A stretch of DNA of 64,000 nucleotides from UBA2779 sp965232165 (GTDB taxonomy: Bacteria; Spirochaetota; Spirochaetia; DSM-2461). Numbering within the stretch: the stretch's first letter is position 1; the number at the start of each line of letters is the position of its first letter. A program made the position numbers and the translations under genes. Below the pieces are notes generated by a model that had not been told where the DNA came from, did not search any database, and saw only the letters and a list, made by a program, of their open reading frames with translations. Of this stretch, positions 52,594 to 61,631 are shown piece by piece. Where the stretch lies: positions 1,488,001-1,552,000 of the forward strand of contig CBDDOY010000001.1 in the NCBI GenBank assembly GCA_965232165.1, in the 5' to 3' direction.

Positions 52594-54456
52594 CTATTTT
52601 TTATTTACACTACGGATTTGGTGAGTCGTCATCCGACGGTTCAACGCCTTTCCCGACAACCCAAGCATCGCATAAATCTTCTGATGTTCTAGTTCCTGTC
52701 GGGAGTCGAGTCTCACTTCATTATTCATCAGCACTCCCTCTTCAGTCTTGGAAATGTACTCTATGGTTATCCTCTGGTGGGTAGAAAGAACTTCTTTTAT
52801 GGTCTTCCAACTCCGTGTATCTCCCCCTTTTCGTAATTTACATTCAGTCGCATGCATCAGGTGATACGCAAGGACTGATATAAACATATGCGACTGCACT
52901 CTCTCCTCCAGTTGATGAAAGTTAGGCCGAAAGCCAAGATGAGACTTCATGTCTCTAAATGAGTTTTCAATACGGCCAAGCATTATATAGAGCTCCCAAA
53001 TATTTTTGTCATCCAAATCTTTTCGATTGGTTCTAAGGGTATAAGTTCCTTCACTGTTTCCTGTCTGAGTTTTCTTCTCCCATTTAATGTCAATCGCATT
53101 CAACTTTCCTGTCCGCTTGGCAGGCTCCCCAGGAATAACTGATATTTCATAAAGTTTTGCAGCCTTTGGATATTTTTCCTTAAGCCTGCCAATGCTCTGA
53201 AGAACCGAAGAATACAGTTTCATGCGGTTTTTCTTGTTTAATCCGTCACGAAGATATTGAAGTCTTTCAAGGAGGACGGTTTCGGTACGCATAGCCATGG
53301 CCTCTTCTTTAAGACGTTTGTGCTCGCTCTTTACCAGAACCCAATGCTCATCCGAGATTGTTTTTCCGAATACTTCAATCTTGGCACCTGTTTTCTTGTC
53401 CTCCATGACCAGATTCATCTCTTGCGATGGCTCAAGCTCCAAAGGACTTTTCCCTCTGTGAACCACAAGGTAGGTACATTTTCGCTTTTTAAGCCATTCG
53501 ATATTCTCTTTTGTGGCAATCCCGGCATCCATTACGACAGTTGCCCCGACTTTTAGGCCCGCGTTGGCTTCCAAATCTAAAATCGTGGCCTGAAAAGTCT
53601 TGGATTCGCACTGGTTCCCCGGATGGAACTTGCTATACTTGGGAAATCCATCCGCATCGACAACCAACCCCAGGGTAGCCAATTTGCAGTCACTGCGCTT
53701 TTCTTTCGAGCGACCATAAGATGCCTTTGGGTTCTTTTTGCACTGACCCTCAAAGTAGGTGTTCGTTAAATCGTAAAGTACAATGCTTTCGTCGAGGGAG
53801 AATAAATCTTGTTCTTTACAAGCCAAATGCTTCTCCAGCTCGTCCTTACAGCGGTAGAGAACATCGGCAGCCCTGTAGTACGCATTCAGGGAGGACGAAT
53901 GGGGTAAGCCGCACAGCTCAAAAAGAGCAGAATGTTTTTCCGCCCACTGCCTGGTAAATCGCTCGCTGGCTGGTTTGATCATTCTACCGACGATTAGAGC
54001 TTCAAGTAAGGGGATCGTTCCCTTAGGCACACCGCATTTCCTTAGAACTCTGTCCATTTCCAACTCTTTCCATTGCTGATGACAGACGTACTCAGGGCCT
54101 AGGCTTCTGACTTTCTTTGTTTCAAGGCTGTTAACATCGACCGCTACAAAATTGGCTTGCGCTTGAGCTTTTAGTTGTGCGTCTTTTGCCCGCTTGGTGA
54201 AAATGCGGTCTGATACCTGCTGTGCGATTTTCTCAATGTCTTCATCCAAGTCGAATAATTCTCTGTTTCCTGAAAGAATATTTTCAATTCTTCTTGCCAG
54301 AGCCTTGTATTGAGAAGGATCAATATCCAGTTTCCCAAGGTTGAGAATAATCCGCTGTCGGGGGCCTTTATCAGTGCGGATATTTTCTACAAGATTGAGG
54401 TAGGTGTACTGTTTTTTCGTTTTACCGTTGGCAACTTTTATTGATCTTATATACAT
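52594..54456 (-). CDS. IS1634-family transposase
   Basis: A 620-residue DDE transposase of the IS4-related group. It begins MYIRSIKVANGKTKKQYTYL, as IS1634 proteins do. Catalytic candidates: Asp in LYDLTNTYFEG, Asp in VVMDAGIATKENI, and Glu in YIMLGRIENSFRDMKSHLGF, which also shows the YREK signature. Length and motifs look intact, so it may be active. ATG 54456 is preferred to an in-frame start at 54480 on family grounds. Terminal repeats were not found with confidence. Confidence 0.9.
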   Translation of the reverse strand: MYIRSIKVANGKTKKQYTYLNLVENIRTDKGPRQRIILNLGKLDIDPSQYKALARRIENILSGNRELFDLDEDIEKIAQQVSDRIFTKRAKDAQLKAQAQANFVAVDVNSLETKKVRSLGPEYVCHQQWKELEMDRVLRKCGVPKGTIPLLEALIVGRMIKPASERFTRQWAEKHSALFELCGLPHSSSLNAYYRAADVLYRCKDELEKHLACKEQDLFSLDESIVLYDLTNTYFEGQCKKNPKASYGRSKEKRSDCKLATLGLVVDADGFPKYSKFHPGNQCESKTFQATILDLEANAGLKVGATVVMDAGIATKENIEWLKKRKCTYLVVHRGKSPLELEPSQEMNLVMEDKKTGAKIEVFGKTISDEHWVLVKSEHKRLKEEAMAMRTETVLLERLQYLRDGLNKKNRMKLYSSVLQSIGRLKEKYPKAAKLYEISVIPGEPAKRTGKLNAIDIKWEKKTQTGNSEGTYTLRTNRKDLDDKNIWELYIMLGRIENSFRDMKSHLGFRPNFHQLEERVQSHMFISVLAYHLMHATECKLRKGGDTRSWKTIKEVLSTHQRITIEYISKTEEGVLMNNEVRLDSRQELEHQKIYAMLGLSGKALNRRMTTHQIRSVNKK

Positions 54457-54589
54457 ACCACTAAGATACACCACAGCCACAAAAGAGGCAAGCGAAAAAT
54501 AAAGTGTTAGGCACTACATTTTGATTTGAGGTGATTTGAAGCCCTCCAATAGTGAAATTTACAAATATTCTAGTGTATTAATGATGTGC

Positions 54590-54606
54590 GGGGGGGGGGG
54601 GGGGGG
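54590..54606. repeat. 17-base poly-G tract
   Basis: An uninterrupted run of 17 G's between the IS1634-type transposase and the IS256-type remnant. Such tracts slip during replication and can form G-quadruplexes. Confidence 0.9.
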
Positions 54607-54668
54607 AGATATTTGGGCCTCTTTTTAAGGTAATGTGTGTTCTTGGACGTTAAAAAAAAATTTGGCGG

Positions 54669-55022
54669 GTGCATTTTGGTGAACTTGACTTATGCCTCAA
54701 ATTTCCGGTTTGTCCGCAGATTGAGCGGTGCAGGGAAAAAATGATGAAATGCCTGGAGGAGGGACTTGAAGACTCTGTCCAATTCTTTGAATTCTCGGAA
54801 ATAGACAGTAGAAAGACATCATCAGCCAATCAATTAGAGCGGCTGAATCGAGAAATCCGCCGGAGGTCCCGGGTCGTTGGAATATTTCCCAGTATTGAAT
54901 CATATCTCAGATTAATCTGTTGCTATTTGATAGAATACTCTGAAGACTGGGCTTCTGGGAAACGGTATATTAGTGAAAAAGCGATAGATGAACAAAGACT
55001 TAAATTGGAACAGGCTGCCTGA
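54669..55022 (+). pseudogene. IS256/Mutator-family transposase, C-terminal fragment
   Basis: The 117-codon frame contains CLEEGLEDSVQFFEF and then NQLERLNREIRRRSRVVGIF followed by PSIESYLRL, the conserved C-terminal region of IS256-family transposases (ERLN.EI.RR.RVVGIFP), ending in WASGKRYISEKAIDE. The catalytic Asp residues and about 250 N-terminal residues are missing. It is a remnant, probably cut when neighbouring DNA rearranged around the IS1634-type insertion. Confidence 0.8.
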
Positions 55023-55197
55023 TGGAAGAATTCGATGGCTTCTTGAAAGAAAATTGCGAACTATACTGGACACTATCAGGGGCTTAACTAACTCTTCGTT
55101 TTATCGGAGCGGGATCACCGCCCTCCCAGTCCTAACGAATTGCCGCCCATTGATGAGAATTCTTGCATCAGGGCACAAAATATAGCGAGACGGGGTA

Positions 55198-55863
55198 CTA
55201 GGGGGCATCTCTACGGGTTAAGGAGATTCGCTCCGCTTCGGACAAGCGCAGATACGTTGGAAATGTATCCATGCTGTCCCCACCTTCCGTCTGATAGTGC
55301 TTAAGCATTAAGTTGATTAACTGCCGACCCCGCGCCGTGTCATGCATCGGGTCTACGATGATATTCTCTTCCGCCTTCGCCATACAGGCGCCGGGACCGG
55401 TAACCAATATAGGCTGAGATGACGGCAGTGAACGTAGAAACGTGCGCAGGTCTACATCGCAATCGGCCATGACTCGTTCACCATTTTTGAACGCGGCGGC
55501 ATATACCCTCTTCTTACGCGCATCTATGATGGGGACAACAATCCCCGGCCAGTGTTCCCGTCCAGCGGCCAGAAACTCAAGACTGGGAACAGTCTTGAGT
55601 GCACAAGAGGCACCCCTGGCTATGCCCTTGGCCGTGGCCATACCTATACGCAAACCGGTGAAGGAGCCTGGACCAGACGGACAGCCTACCAAATCTAAAT
55701 CCTTGGGTGAGAGCTTTGTGAATCTCAACAGCGTGTCTACGGCCGGCATCAGAGTTTCCGCATGATGGCAACCTGTATCAATGCATAACTCCAGGAAAGC
55801 ATTTTCGGAAAGCAGCGCAGCCAAGGCCCTTTTTCCTAAGCATTCCAATGCAAGAATGTTCAA
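55198..55863 (-). CDS. tsaB: tRNA t6A biosynthesis protein TsaB
   Basis: A 221-residue ASKHA-fold protein. The TsaB hallmark is GCPSGPGSFTGLRIGMATAKG, followed by PIIDARKKRVYAAAF. TsaB partners TsaD in making N6-threonylcarbamoyladenosine on tRNAs. The start is a TTG at 55863 with AAGGA just upstream. It is the last gene of the minus-strand flagellar cluster, 30 bp after the PilZ gene, so it may share its message. Confidence 0.9.
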   Translation of the reverse strand: MNILALECLGKRALAALLSENAFLELCIDTGCHHAETLMPAVDTLLRFTKLSPKDLDLVGCPSGPGSFTGLRIGMATAKGIARGASCALKTVPSLEFLAAGREHWPGIVVPIIDARKKRVYAAAFKNGERVMADCDVDLRTFLRSLPSSQPILVTGPGACMAKAEENIIVDPMHDTARGRQLINLMLKHYQTEGGDSMDTFPTYLRLSEAERISLTRRDAP

Positions 55864-55893
55864 TTCCTTACCTTTTCACGTGAATCTCGCATC

Positions 55894-56988
55894 CTAAGAT
55901 TGCGTTAACTCATAGCAATACTCACTGATTCTATTCAAACATTTGGCCGAAGTTCGAGTAAACTGAACCTTGAATATCGTTTTCTTACGCATATTTGTCT
56001 CAAGATTAACAATCTTCCCGTATGCCTCCACCTCCCCAGTGTCGGGAAGTTGGAAATTGACCTTAACCAAACTGCCAAGAGATTGAGGCTTCAAGCTCTC
56101 CCAAGAGCAGCCTCCAGGGGAGATATCAATCATGTTACCGTTTATACCCTGATGAGAAGCCACAACGGTTCGCCGTACTTGTTTGCGTCTTGATTTCTGT
56201 TCAAGGATGTTCAATGGATAATAAGTGCACCGGCATTTGAGTGGGCGGCGGCTGAATAATCTCGATTCAGACGGAGTTGTACGCACCGTATGCTTGAAAA
56301 CAATGTTAGGAATATCGTTTATACGAGCAAGTCCCTGTATTTTTGCATCGAAAGAAATTCGCTTGTCCTCATTCTGCTTGTATACTGTAATTATAATTTT
56401 TTTGCGTTTGCGTAGCTGAGAACTTCCAAATTCCGGATCGGACATAGGCTGTTTAACCGTAAACAAATCTTGAACATTTGTAGTAACAACTGAATGCACT
56501 TCCTGTCTTTGCACTATGGCCAGAGTGACTTCTTGGCCGGGGCGCAAGCTCTTAGTCGAATAATTCGAGCTGCGCATTCGGGTCGAAGCATCGGCTTTTT
56601 GCAGTATTCGATATAGATGGAGCTTCTGTTCCTCCTTGGCTGCCTCGCTAGTCTTTGAATTTGAAATCCAACGGTCGGCCTTCTTGATAGTGCTAATGAG
56701 TAATGGGGAAAATGTGAGTAATTGATAAGGGCGATGAATGTTAAAGGTTTGGATATAATGCTCTAAAATATGTATTTGTGTCATGGACAAACCCAGGGAC
56801 AACGCCTCACGTCGAAATGCCAGTCGGCTATAACGCCTATGACCCCCTTTCTTCCCTTGTTTCCCTGAAAATCGACTGAAAACAATGAGGAATAAAATCA
56901 CAGCAATTGCAATCCCAGCCATAATCAGCATTGTCCGCCAATCGGTCTGTGTTTGATAAAAATTCATAGCTTGTAACAGTGGTATCAT
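55894..56988 (-). CDS. PilZ-domain protein with N-terminal membrane helix
   Basis: A 364-residue protein with one N-terminal transmembrane segment (TMLIMAGIAIAVILFLIVFS), a helical middle part, and a C-terminal PilZ domain at about 240-364: SRRPLKCRCTYYP, then NMIDISPGGCSWESL, the DxSxxG c-di-GMP-binding motif, and VKVNFQLPDTGEVEAYGKI. Arg-rich QVRRTVV lies before the second motif. It probably senses c-di-GMP at the membrane and, given the flagellar neighbours, modulates motility. It follows the fliD-linked gene by 15 bp. Confidence 0.8.
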   Translation of the reverse strand: MIPLLQAMNFYQTQTDWRTMLIMAGIAIAVILFLIVFSRFSGKQGKKGGHRRYSRLAFRREALSLGLSMTQIHILEHYIQTFNIHRPYQLLTFSPLLISTIKKADRWISNSKTSEAAKEEQKLHLYRILQKADASTRMRSSNYSTKSLRPGQEVTLAIVQRQEVHSVVTTNVQDLFTVKQPMSDPEFGSSQLRKRKKIIITVYKQNEDKRISFDAKIQGLARINDIPNIVFKHTVRTTPSESRLFSRRPLKCRCTYYPLNILEQKSRRKQVRRTVVASHQGINGNMIDISPGGCSWESLKPQSLGSLVKVNFQLPDTGEVEAYGKIVNLETNMRKKTIFKVQFTRTSAKCLNRISEYCYELTQS

Positions 56989-57003
56989 TCTACGGCTCTT
57001 CCT

Positions 57004-57843
57004 TCATACTAGTTTTCGTTGAAGATCAATAAGACGAGGCTTCATCTCGTATTCCAGCAGGTCTCCGATAAGAACGGTATCATGTGCTGCGAGGGCTTCT
57101 TCAAGTTCAGCCAGGAGTTCGGTTAATTCCGCACAGAGTTTGTTCGCAAGGGACTCCTCTTCCATCCATATCATGCACCTCAAGAGGGCCTGAAGCAGTT
57201 CTGTCAAATAAATGATCGTATTCATGGCAGCGGCATCTCTTCCGGTTTGAAGATGAACCGCCGCTTCGTCAAATGATTCGGCAAGCGAGGCCAGTTTGCC
57301 GGCAATTATCACTGCGTTTTCTTGAGGATGAGCCACTTCCTCATAGTATTTTTCGAGCAGCTCAATTATATTAGTAATGCTGTTCAATACTTGCTCAGGG
57401 CGAGTATCTGCCGATTCATCATCCTCCGAGAATACAGTCCCAATTTCCTCAATTGAAATGGTTGAAATATCCTTCTTCAGAATGTCGGAAAGCATCCTGA
57501 GAAATTCGTCATAACTCTTGGCAAGCTCATTAAGGGCCCGTTTATCATGATTCTTATAAGATTCCGTTAATTGAAGCAGATAATTCCTGGCCAATTCCAA
57601 TTTACTGAGGCTGTATTCACGCAGACTCATCGCATACACCTTCAGGCTGCTCACATCGTCGATAGGTCGAATTGTCCATTGATCATTTGACGGATACTGT
57701 TCGTCAATCAATAGCGAATCAACACACATTCCCGATTTCTTAAGCCATTCGGCTATGCTTCCTATGACCTCGCCAATAGTCTTCTCATTTTCCAATGAGT
57801 AATCAATTTTTTCTCCATTTATCAAAATATCGGTGCTGTTCAC
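57004..57843 (-). CDS. Uncharacterised helical protein of the flagellar cluster
   Basis: A 279-residue soluble protein coupled to fliD by a GTGA overlap. The first ~75 residues look like a small beta-rich domain (TDILINGEKIDYSLENEKTI); the rest is long amphipathic helices rich in Glu/Leu (LELARNYLLQLTESYKNHDK; LTELLAELEEALAAHD). Position and helical build would suit a filament-cap or flagellin chaperone, like FliS/FliT, but no similarity to those was seen and this is inference only. Confidence 0.7.
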   Translation of the reverse strand: MNSTDILINGEKIDYSLENEKTIGEVIGSIAEWLKKSGMCVDSLLIDEQYPSNDQWTIRPIDDVSSLKVYAMSLREYSLSKLELARNYLLQLTESYKNHDKRALNELAKSYDEFLRMLSDILKKDISTISIEEIGTVFSEDDESADTRPEQVLNSITNIIELLEKYYEEVAHPQENAVIIAGKLASLAESFDEAAVHLQTGRDAAAMNTIIYLTELLQALLRCMIWMEEESLANKLCAELTELLAELEEALAAHDTVLIGDLLEYEMKPRLIDLQRKLV

Positions 57844-59885
57844 TGGGTTCCTCTCTGCTGGCGGCTGAAGTTATCCAATTCCTTTGAACTGTTTTCCAAT
57901 TGGTTCAGCATGGCTTCCATGGTTCCATATTGCCGCTTCAAATCAGCCTCAAAATCCTTGAGATGCTCCTTGTAATCGGCAATCTCTTCAGTTGTGTCCT
58001 CTATCTTACCCGCAATCCCATCTATGTGAACGCCTGTTATCCCGCCTGTTCGAGTATAAGGGATTAGGTAATCATCCAAAACCTTGGCTACCCCGCTGTC
58101 TATGAACAGGTCCCCTGTTGTATCATTCCCAAACAGATCTTTGACCGCCAAGATATCCGTAGAGAGAAATGAATCGAGTTTCTTTTCGTCAATTTCCAAG
58201 TAGCCTCTGAGCTTTGAACGATCAACGCCTCCCCCCGTTGTGTCCAGGGATGCGTCAGTTGATATGCCGATTTGAGCCAATAACCTGAGAGCCGCTCCAG
58301 CACTGGTGATATAGGGATTGGCGGTAATAGTTTGCATGCGGTTTCTTATTTGGTTGAGTGTCGTATCACCTCTTAACCGGCCAAGCTGTTCTTTCATCTC
58401 AGCCCTTTGGTCATCCTCAAGATATGTTAATTCATCCACCACATCCTGATTGCTGCCCGCCCGATTGCTGCCCGTAAGAACCAAAATCCGTGTGAGGAGT
58501 TTGTTGTAGGAGAACACAAACCGAATTATGCCTTCTTTCGCCATCTCCACATTCGGTTCCACCGATATGTCAACCGGTTGTTCCGAGGGTTTCTTAAGAT
58601 TGAACGTGAGGCCCTCGACTAAATCCTCTATCGTATTGGTTGGGCGAATCACCTTTATTCCATGAAAATCAACAATGGCGTCCCCTGCTGTTTCTACAGC
58701 ATGGACAGGTTCTAAGTTTCCGGGTTTCGAAGGATCAAACAGGCGGATATCTTTTATTTCGAAAGCCCTATGAGTATTATCATTCTCGACAAGCAATGCC
58801 TTCATATCCGTCGGCAGGGTATTGCCTGCGATACTAACAACCCTGAATTCGGAAGCTTGGGAAACCGGAGGCAAATTCTGAGTGCCGGTGCTCCCTTCCA
58901 CTGAAAAGACGTTCCAATCATCCACACGTTCAAGAGGAGAATTTCCGCTTAAACTCTCAGGCAGTGAGAAGTTATGTGTAAGGCTTCTTACTATGATACC
59001 TTTATAGTTCCCACTGGGAACTTCTGGCCATTTCGGTCCTGGAGGATTGAAACTAGCGATATCCTCATCATTCATTTCGGTAGTCTTATAGGCAAACTCA
59101 AGCATCATGCCATCTTCAATCACCATTTCATCATCCAAAGGCATACGTAAGGTACTTAACGGCTGAATAACAATGCTTTCACCTTTAATCTCAATGCCCT
59201 GGGGGGTGTCCGTGATTGATTGGAGATTCTCAGACAGGTTTCCTGGTGTAACCCCGCCTGATCGGGCTCTATTGACTTGCATCATTCCGGTTTTGACGGC
59301 GAACCCATGGGCATCGTCCTGAAATTGAATACGATTGGCCGCACCAGTCGGAACAGCTTCTATCAGCAAGACTCGAGTATCTGCGGTGTTCATTACTTCC
59401 GAGGCTCTGACTATTCCCTTACCCTTGTCGGTGAGCCGGTCGGCAAAGTCATCCAAAGTTCCTCCTCTGTAATGGAGTGAGACTGACTGATCTCCCACCA
59501 AGAATGTGTACTTCCCTCCGTCTACCCTGAACGACTTCTCCAAGGAAGCCGTCAGAAAACGATCCGAAGAAGCTAATTGTTTTACAGTTATCGAATGCTT
59601 GCCGACGGATGCCACACGAGTGGCCGCCGCATCCAATACGCCCTCATCGGAACTTACGACAATTCTTTCACTAAAGGGGTTTTCAAAGCCGTAGAGAGAC
59701 TTTGCCGCTCTCTGGAGATCGCTTAAATCCCGATTTATTTGTTGCCATGTCGATTGATTGGTTTCCAATTCATCGACTTGCTCTTCCATTCTTGTAAGCC
59801 GAACACGTTCAGCTTGTACTAAGTCTTCAATGAGCTTGGTGGTGTTGTATTTGGAACTAATCCCGGGAATACTGATGTCTGACAC
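57840..59885 (-). CDS. fliD: Flagellar filament cap protein FliD
   Basis: A 681-residue protein from a GTG preceded by GAGGAG. The FliD N-terminal domain is SDISIPGISSKYNTTKLIED followed by QAERVRLTRMEEQVDELETN. The C-terminal FliD domain begins near 440 (EGIIRFVFSYNKLLTRILV) and ends in the usual coiled coil (DYKEHLKDFEADLKRQYGTM; LENSSKELDNFSRQ). It caps the growing filament and folds flagellin. In spirochaetes it acts in the periplasmic flagellum. The middle (~130-430) is longer than in short FliD proteins. Confidence 0.93.
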   Translation of the reverse strand: MSDISIPGISSKYNTTKLIEDLVQAERVRLTRMEEQVDELETNQSTWQQINRDLSDLQRAAKSLYGFENPFSERIVVSSDEGVLDAAATRVASVGKHSITVKQLASSDRFLTASLEKSFRVDGGKYTFLVGDQSVSLHYRGGTLDDFADRLTDKGKGIVRASEVMNTADTRVLLIEAVPTGAANRIQFQDDAHGFAVKTGMMQVNRARSGGVTPGNLSENLQSITDTPQGIEIKGESIVIQPLSTLRMPLDDEMVIEDGMMLEFAYKTTEMNDEDIASFNPPGPKWPEVPSGNYKGIIVRSLTHNFSLPESLSGNSPLERVDDWNVFSVEGSTGTQNLPPVSQASEFRVVSIAGNTLPTDMKALLVENDNTHRAFEIKDIRLFDPSKPGNLEPVHAVETAGDAIVDFHGIKVIRPTNTIEDLVEGLTFNLKKPSEQPVDISVEPNVEMAKEGIIRFVFSYNKLLTRILVLTGSNRAGSNQDVVDELTYLEDDQRAEMKEQLGRLRGDTTLNQIRNRMQTITANPYITSAGAALRLLAQIGISTDASLDTTGGGVDRSKLRGYLEIDEKKLDSFLSTDILAVKDLFGNDTTGDLFIDSGVAKVLDDYLIPYTRTGGITGVHIDGIAGKIEDTTEEIADYKEHLKDFEADLKRQYGTMEAMLNQLENSSKELDNFSRQQRGTQ

Positions 59886-59938
59886 GAAGACTCCTCACGA
59901 GGCCCCGGTGTCAACGCCATTCTGCGTTGGGCCGAAAA

Positions 59939-60277
59939 TCAGATTTCCTTGTCAAAAAGCAGCCCCATGACCCGCTCAATGTGCTCGCGAACGGTCTGAA
60001 TCTCTTTCGAAGGTATCTCTCTAATTACTTTATCGGTATCTCTATCGATTATTCTAACAACAAAATAGCCTAATTTGTCTTTGACTTCATACTGAAATCG
60101 CGTGTTCTTGATAACCTTATCCAAGACTGCTTTTAAGGCCGCCTTGTCTATACCCAAATCTGGGGGAGGGGCTTCAGGTTTTTTTCTTACCGAAGCATCC
60201 TGCAAATGACCTGACCGTTTTTGGGTGGCCACAAGGTTTTTTACAGTCGCAACATTGGTGAGGCGCTTAACATCCAT
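59939..60277 (-). CDS. flaG: FlaG-family flagellar protein
   Basis: A 112-residue protein. Its C-terminal half has the FlaG signature: LGYFVVRIIDRDTDKVIREIP followed by SKEIQTVREHIERVMG. FlaG proteins influence filament length. AGGAGG lies 8 nt upstream of ATG. It sits between the flagellin genes and fliD, the usual place. Confidence 0.9.
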   Translation of the reverse strand: MDVKRLTNVATVKNLVATQKRSGHLQDASVRKKPEAPPPDLGIDKAALKAVLDKVIKNTRFQYEVKDKLGYFVVRIIDRDTDKVIREIPSKEIQTVREHIERVMGLLFDKEI

Positions 60278-60316
60278 GTCGTCCTCCTAGCACTATAACA
60301 CCGTAAATGGGCATCT

Positions 60317-60377
60317 CAGGGAGGGACGCGTCCTCCCTGGAACCCGGTAGAAAAGATGACATCCAGATATCTTTTCT
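60317..60377 (-). terminator. Two hairpins between flaB and flaG
   Basis: AGAAAAGAT (60349-60357) pairs with ATCTTTTCT (60369-60377). Next, CAGGGAGGGACG and CGTCCTCCCTG form a near-perfect palindrome at 60317-60339. They could end or slow the abundant flagellin transcript before flaG, leaving some read-through. Confidence 0.5.
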
Positions 60378-60408
60378 ATTCTCTTCTGAACGGATTTTAA
60401 ACCGAATA

Positions 60409-61263
60409 CTAACTCAGTAACTGAAGAACTGACTGAGACCTCATATTCGCCTGTGCTAATAACGCGGTACTGGCTTGGCTGATAATTGAATTTCTCATGT
60501 ATTCTACCATACTCGAAGCCATATCGGCATCTCTGATGAGAGATTCCGATGCCTGAAGATTTTCAGCCGCAATAGCCACTCCCTTGGAAGCCATTTCGAA
60601 TCGATTCTGATATGCCCCTAATTCGGCCCGCTGTGTGTTAACCATCTTCAACGCGTCATCAATTAAACCGATTGTACGGTTAGCGACCTCAACTGTTGAA
60701 ATCGATACGACTCCACCGGCCCCCTGTTCGTTCACCAAGCCAAGAGCCTGTGCCGTCATGGTAGCAATACTGACATTCTCCGACTGATCCATATTGGCCC
60801 CAACTTGTATCCTAACTGGCTCATTGGTAACAGATGTCTGGGCGAAACGTCCAGTTAGCAGATTCAATCCGTTAAACTGCGCCTGAGAGGCGACTCTGTT
60901 AACCTCATCAATAAGCTGTGAGACCTCGATTTGGATCTGCTGACGGTCTTCCGCTGTATAGATCCCATTTGCCGATTGCACCGATAATTCACGAATTCGT
61001 TGCAGAATATCCTGAGTCTCCTGCAGATATCCTTCAGCGGTTTGAATAAAAGAGACACCGTTTTCGATGTTTTTCACCGCCTGATTAAGTCCGCGAATTT
61101 GACTTCGCATCTTCTCACTTACCGCCAAACCCGAGGCATCGTCTCCAGCCTTGTTAATACGTTGACCACTAGAAAGCCTCTGCATGACCTGTGATGTGGC
61201 CTTATTCGCAACGCCAAGCTGCCGGTTTGCGTTTATAGCACTCATATTGTGATTAATAATCAT
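60409..61263 (-). CDS. flaB: Periplasmic flagellar core flagellin FlaB (copy 1)
   Basis: A 284-residue flagellin of spirochaete FlaB type, without signal peptide. The N-terminal D0/D1 region is MIINHNMSAINANRQLG, then LSSGQRINKAGDDASGLAVS; the C-terminal D1/D0 region is LIRDADMASSMVEYMRNSII, ending SQSVLQLLS. The outer D2/D3 domains are absent, as in all spirochaete core flagellins. AAGGAGGG precedes the ATG, and a CsrA-type hairpin lies 27-38 nt upstream of the start. Confidence 0.96.
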   Translation of the reverse strand: MIINHNMSAINANRQLGVANKATSQVMQRLSSGQRINKAGDDASGLAVSEKMRSQIRGLNQAVKNIENGVSFIQTAEGYLQETQDILQRIRELSVQSANGIYTAEDRQQIQIEVSQLIDEVNRVASQAQFNGLNLLTGRFAQTSVTNEPVRIQVGANMDQSENVSIATMTAQALGLVNEQGAGGVVSISTVEVANRTIGLIDDALKMVNTQRAELGAYQNRFEMASKGVAIAAENLQASESLIRDADMASSMVEYMRNSIISQASTALLAQANMRSQSVLQLLS

Positions 61264-61289
61264 GTTCCCTCCTTGAAATTGAATGATTC

Positions 61290-61301
61290 GGCATCCTTGC
61301 C
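61290..61301 (-). promoter_or_regulatory. CsrA-type hairpin in flaB copy 1 leader
   Basis: On the minus strand GGCAAGGATGCC folds as GGCA-AGGA-TGCC with GGA in the loop and matches the CsrA core CARGGAUG. The ribosome-binding site GGAGGG downstream could be the second site. The other flaB leader has the same element. Confidence 0.5.
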
Positions 61302-61470
61302 TATCCTCTTATCACGGGATAAGGAACCGGAACTTCAATGCGCGTCATTTCCGGACCGTCCATTTCCCGTCGGAGCGAGGAGCTATTACCGCCATTTAGA
61401 CGGGAATAGCACACTCACCCGTGATTCATCCAAGTAGGTGCTTTTCAAAGATCAAAGTTCAATATAACTA

Positions 61471-61499
61471 ATCATACTCCAAAAAATGAAAACAAGCAA
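61471..61499 (-). promoter_or_regulatory. Candidate sigma-70-like promoter for flaB copy 1
   Basis: Minus strand TTGCTT (61499-61494), 17-bp spacer, TATGAT (61476-61471). The -10 matches 5 of 6 and the -35 only 3 of 6. It would give a long leader of about 200 nt. Confidence 0.35.
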
Positions 61500-61536
61500 G
61501 GAACTTTTCATTCTTTGAGTACTTTTATAAGGCTTC

Positions 61537-61598
61537 ATCATCCCCATTGCTAAAATGGGAATGATAAGCCAATGAGCATCAAGCGGTAAAATGCTCAT
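61537..61598 (-). terminator. Two hairpins downstream of flaB copy 2
   Basis: ATGAGCAT (61572-61579) pairs with ATGCTCAT (61591-61598), and ATCATCCCCAT (61537-61547) pairs with ATGGGAATGAT (61555-61565), one mismatch. They follow the upstream flaB gene by about 35 bp and probably end or trim its message. Confidence 0.5.
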
Positions 61599-61631
61599 CT
61601 ATGGGAGGAAGGCTGCTATGCCTCTTTCATT

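Noticed and set aside
52290..54660. Terminal inverted repeats of the IS1634-type element
   Set aside because: TAGGGCTTGCTGAAAAA on the left and GGAGGGCTTC (inverted) on the right share only about seven bases; boundaries left open.
61280..61320. Second sigma-28 promoter (TAAG-N15-GCCGAATC) for flaB copy 1
   Set aside because: The -10 part matches only GCCGA and lies within the conserved leader hairpin, which should be transcribed.
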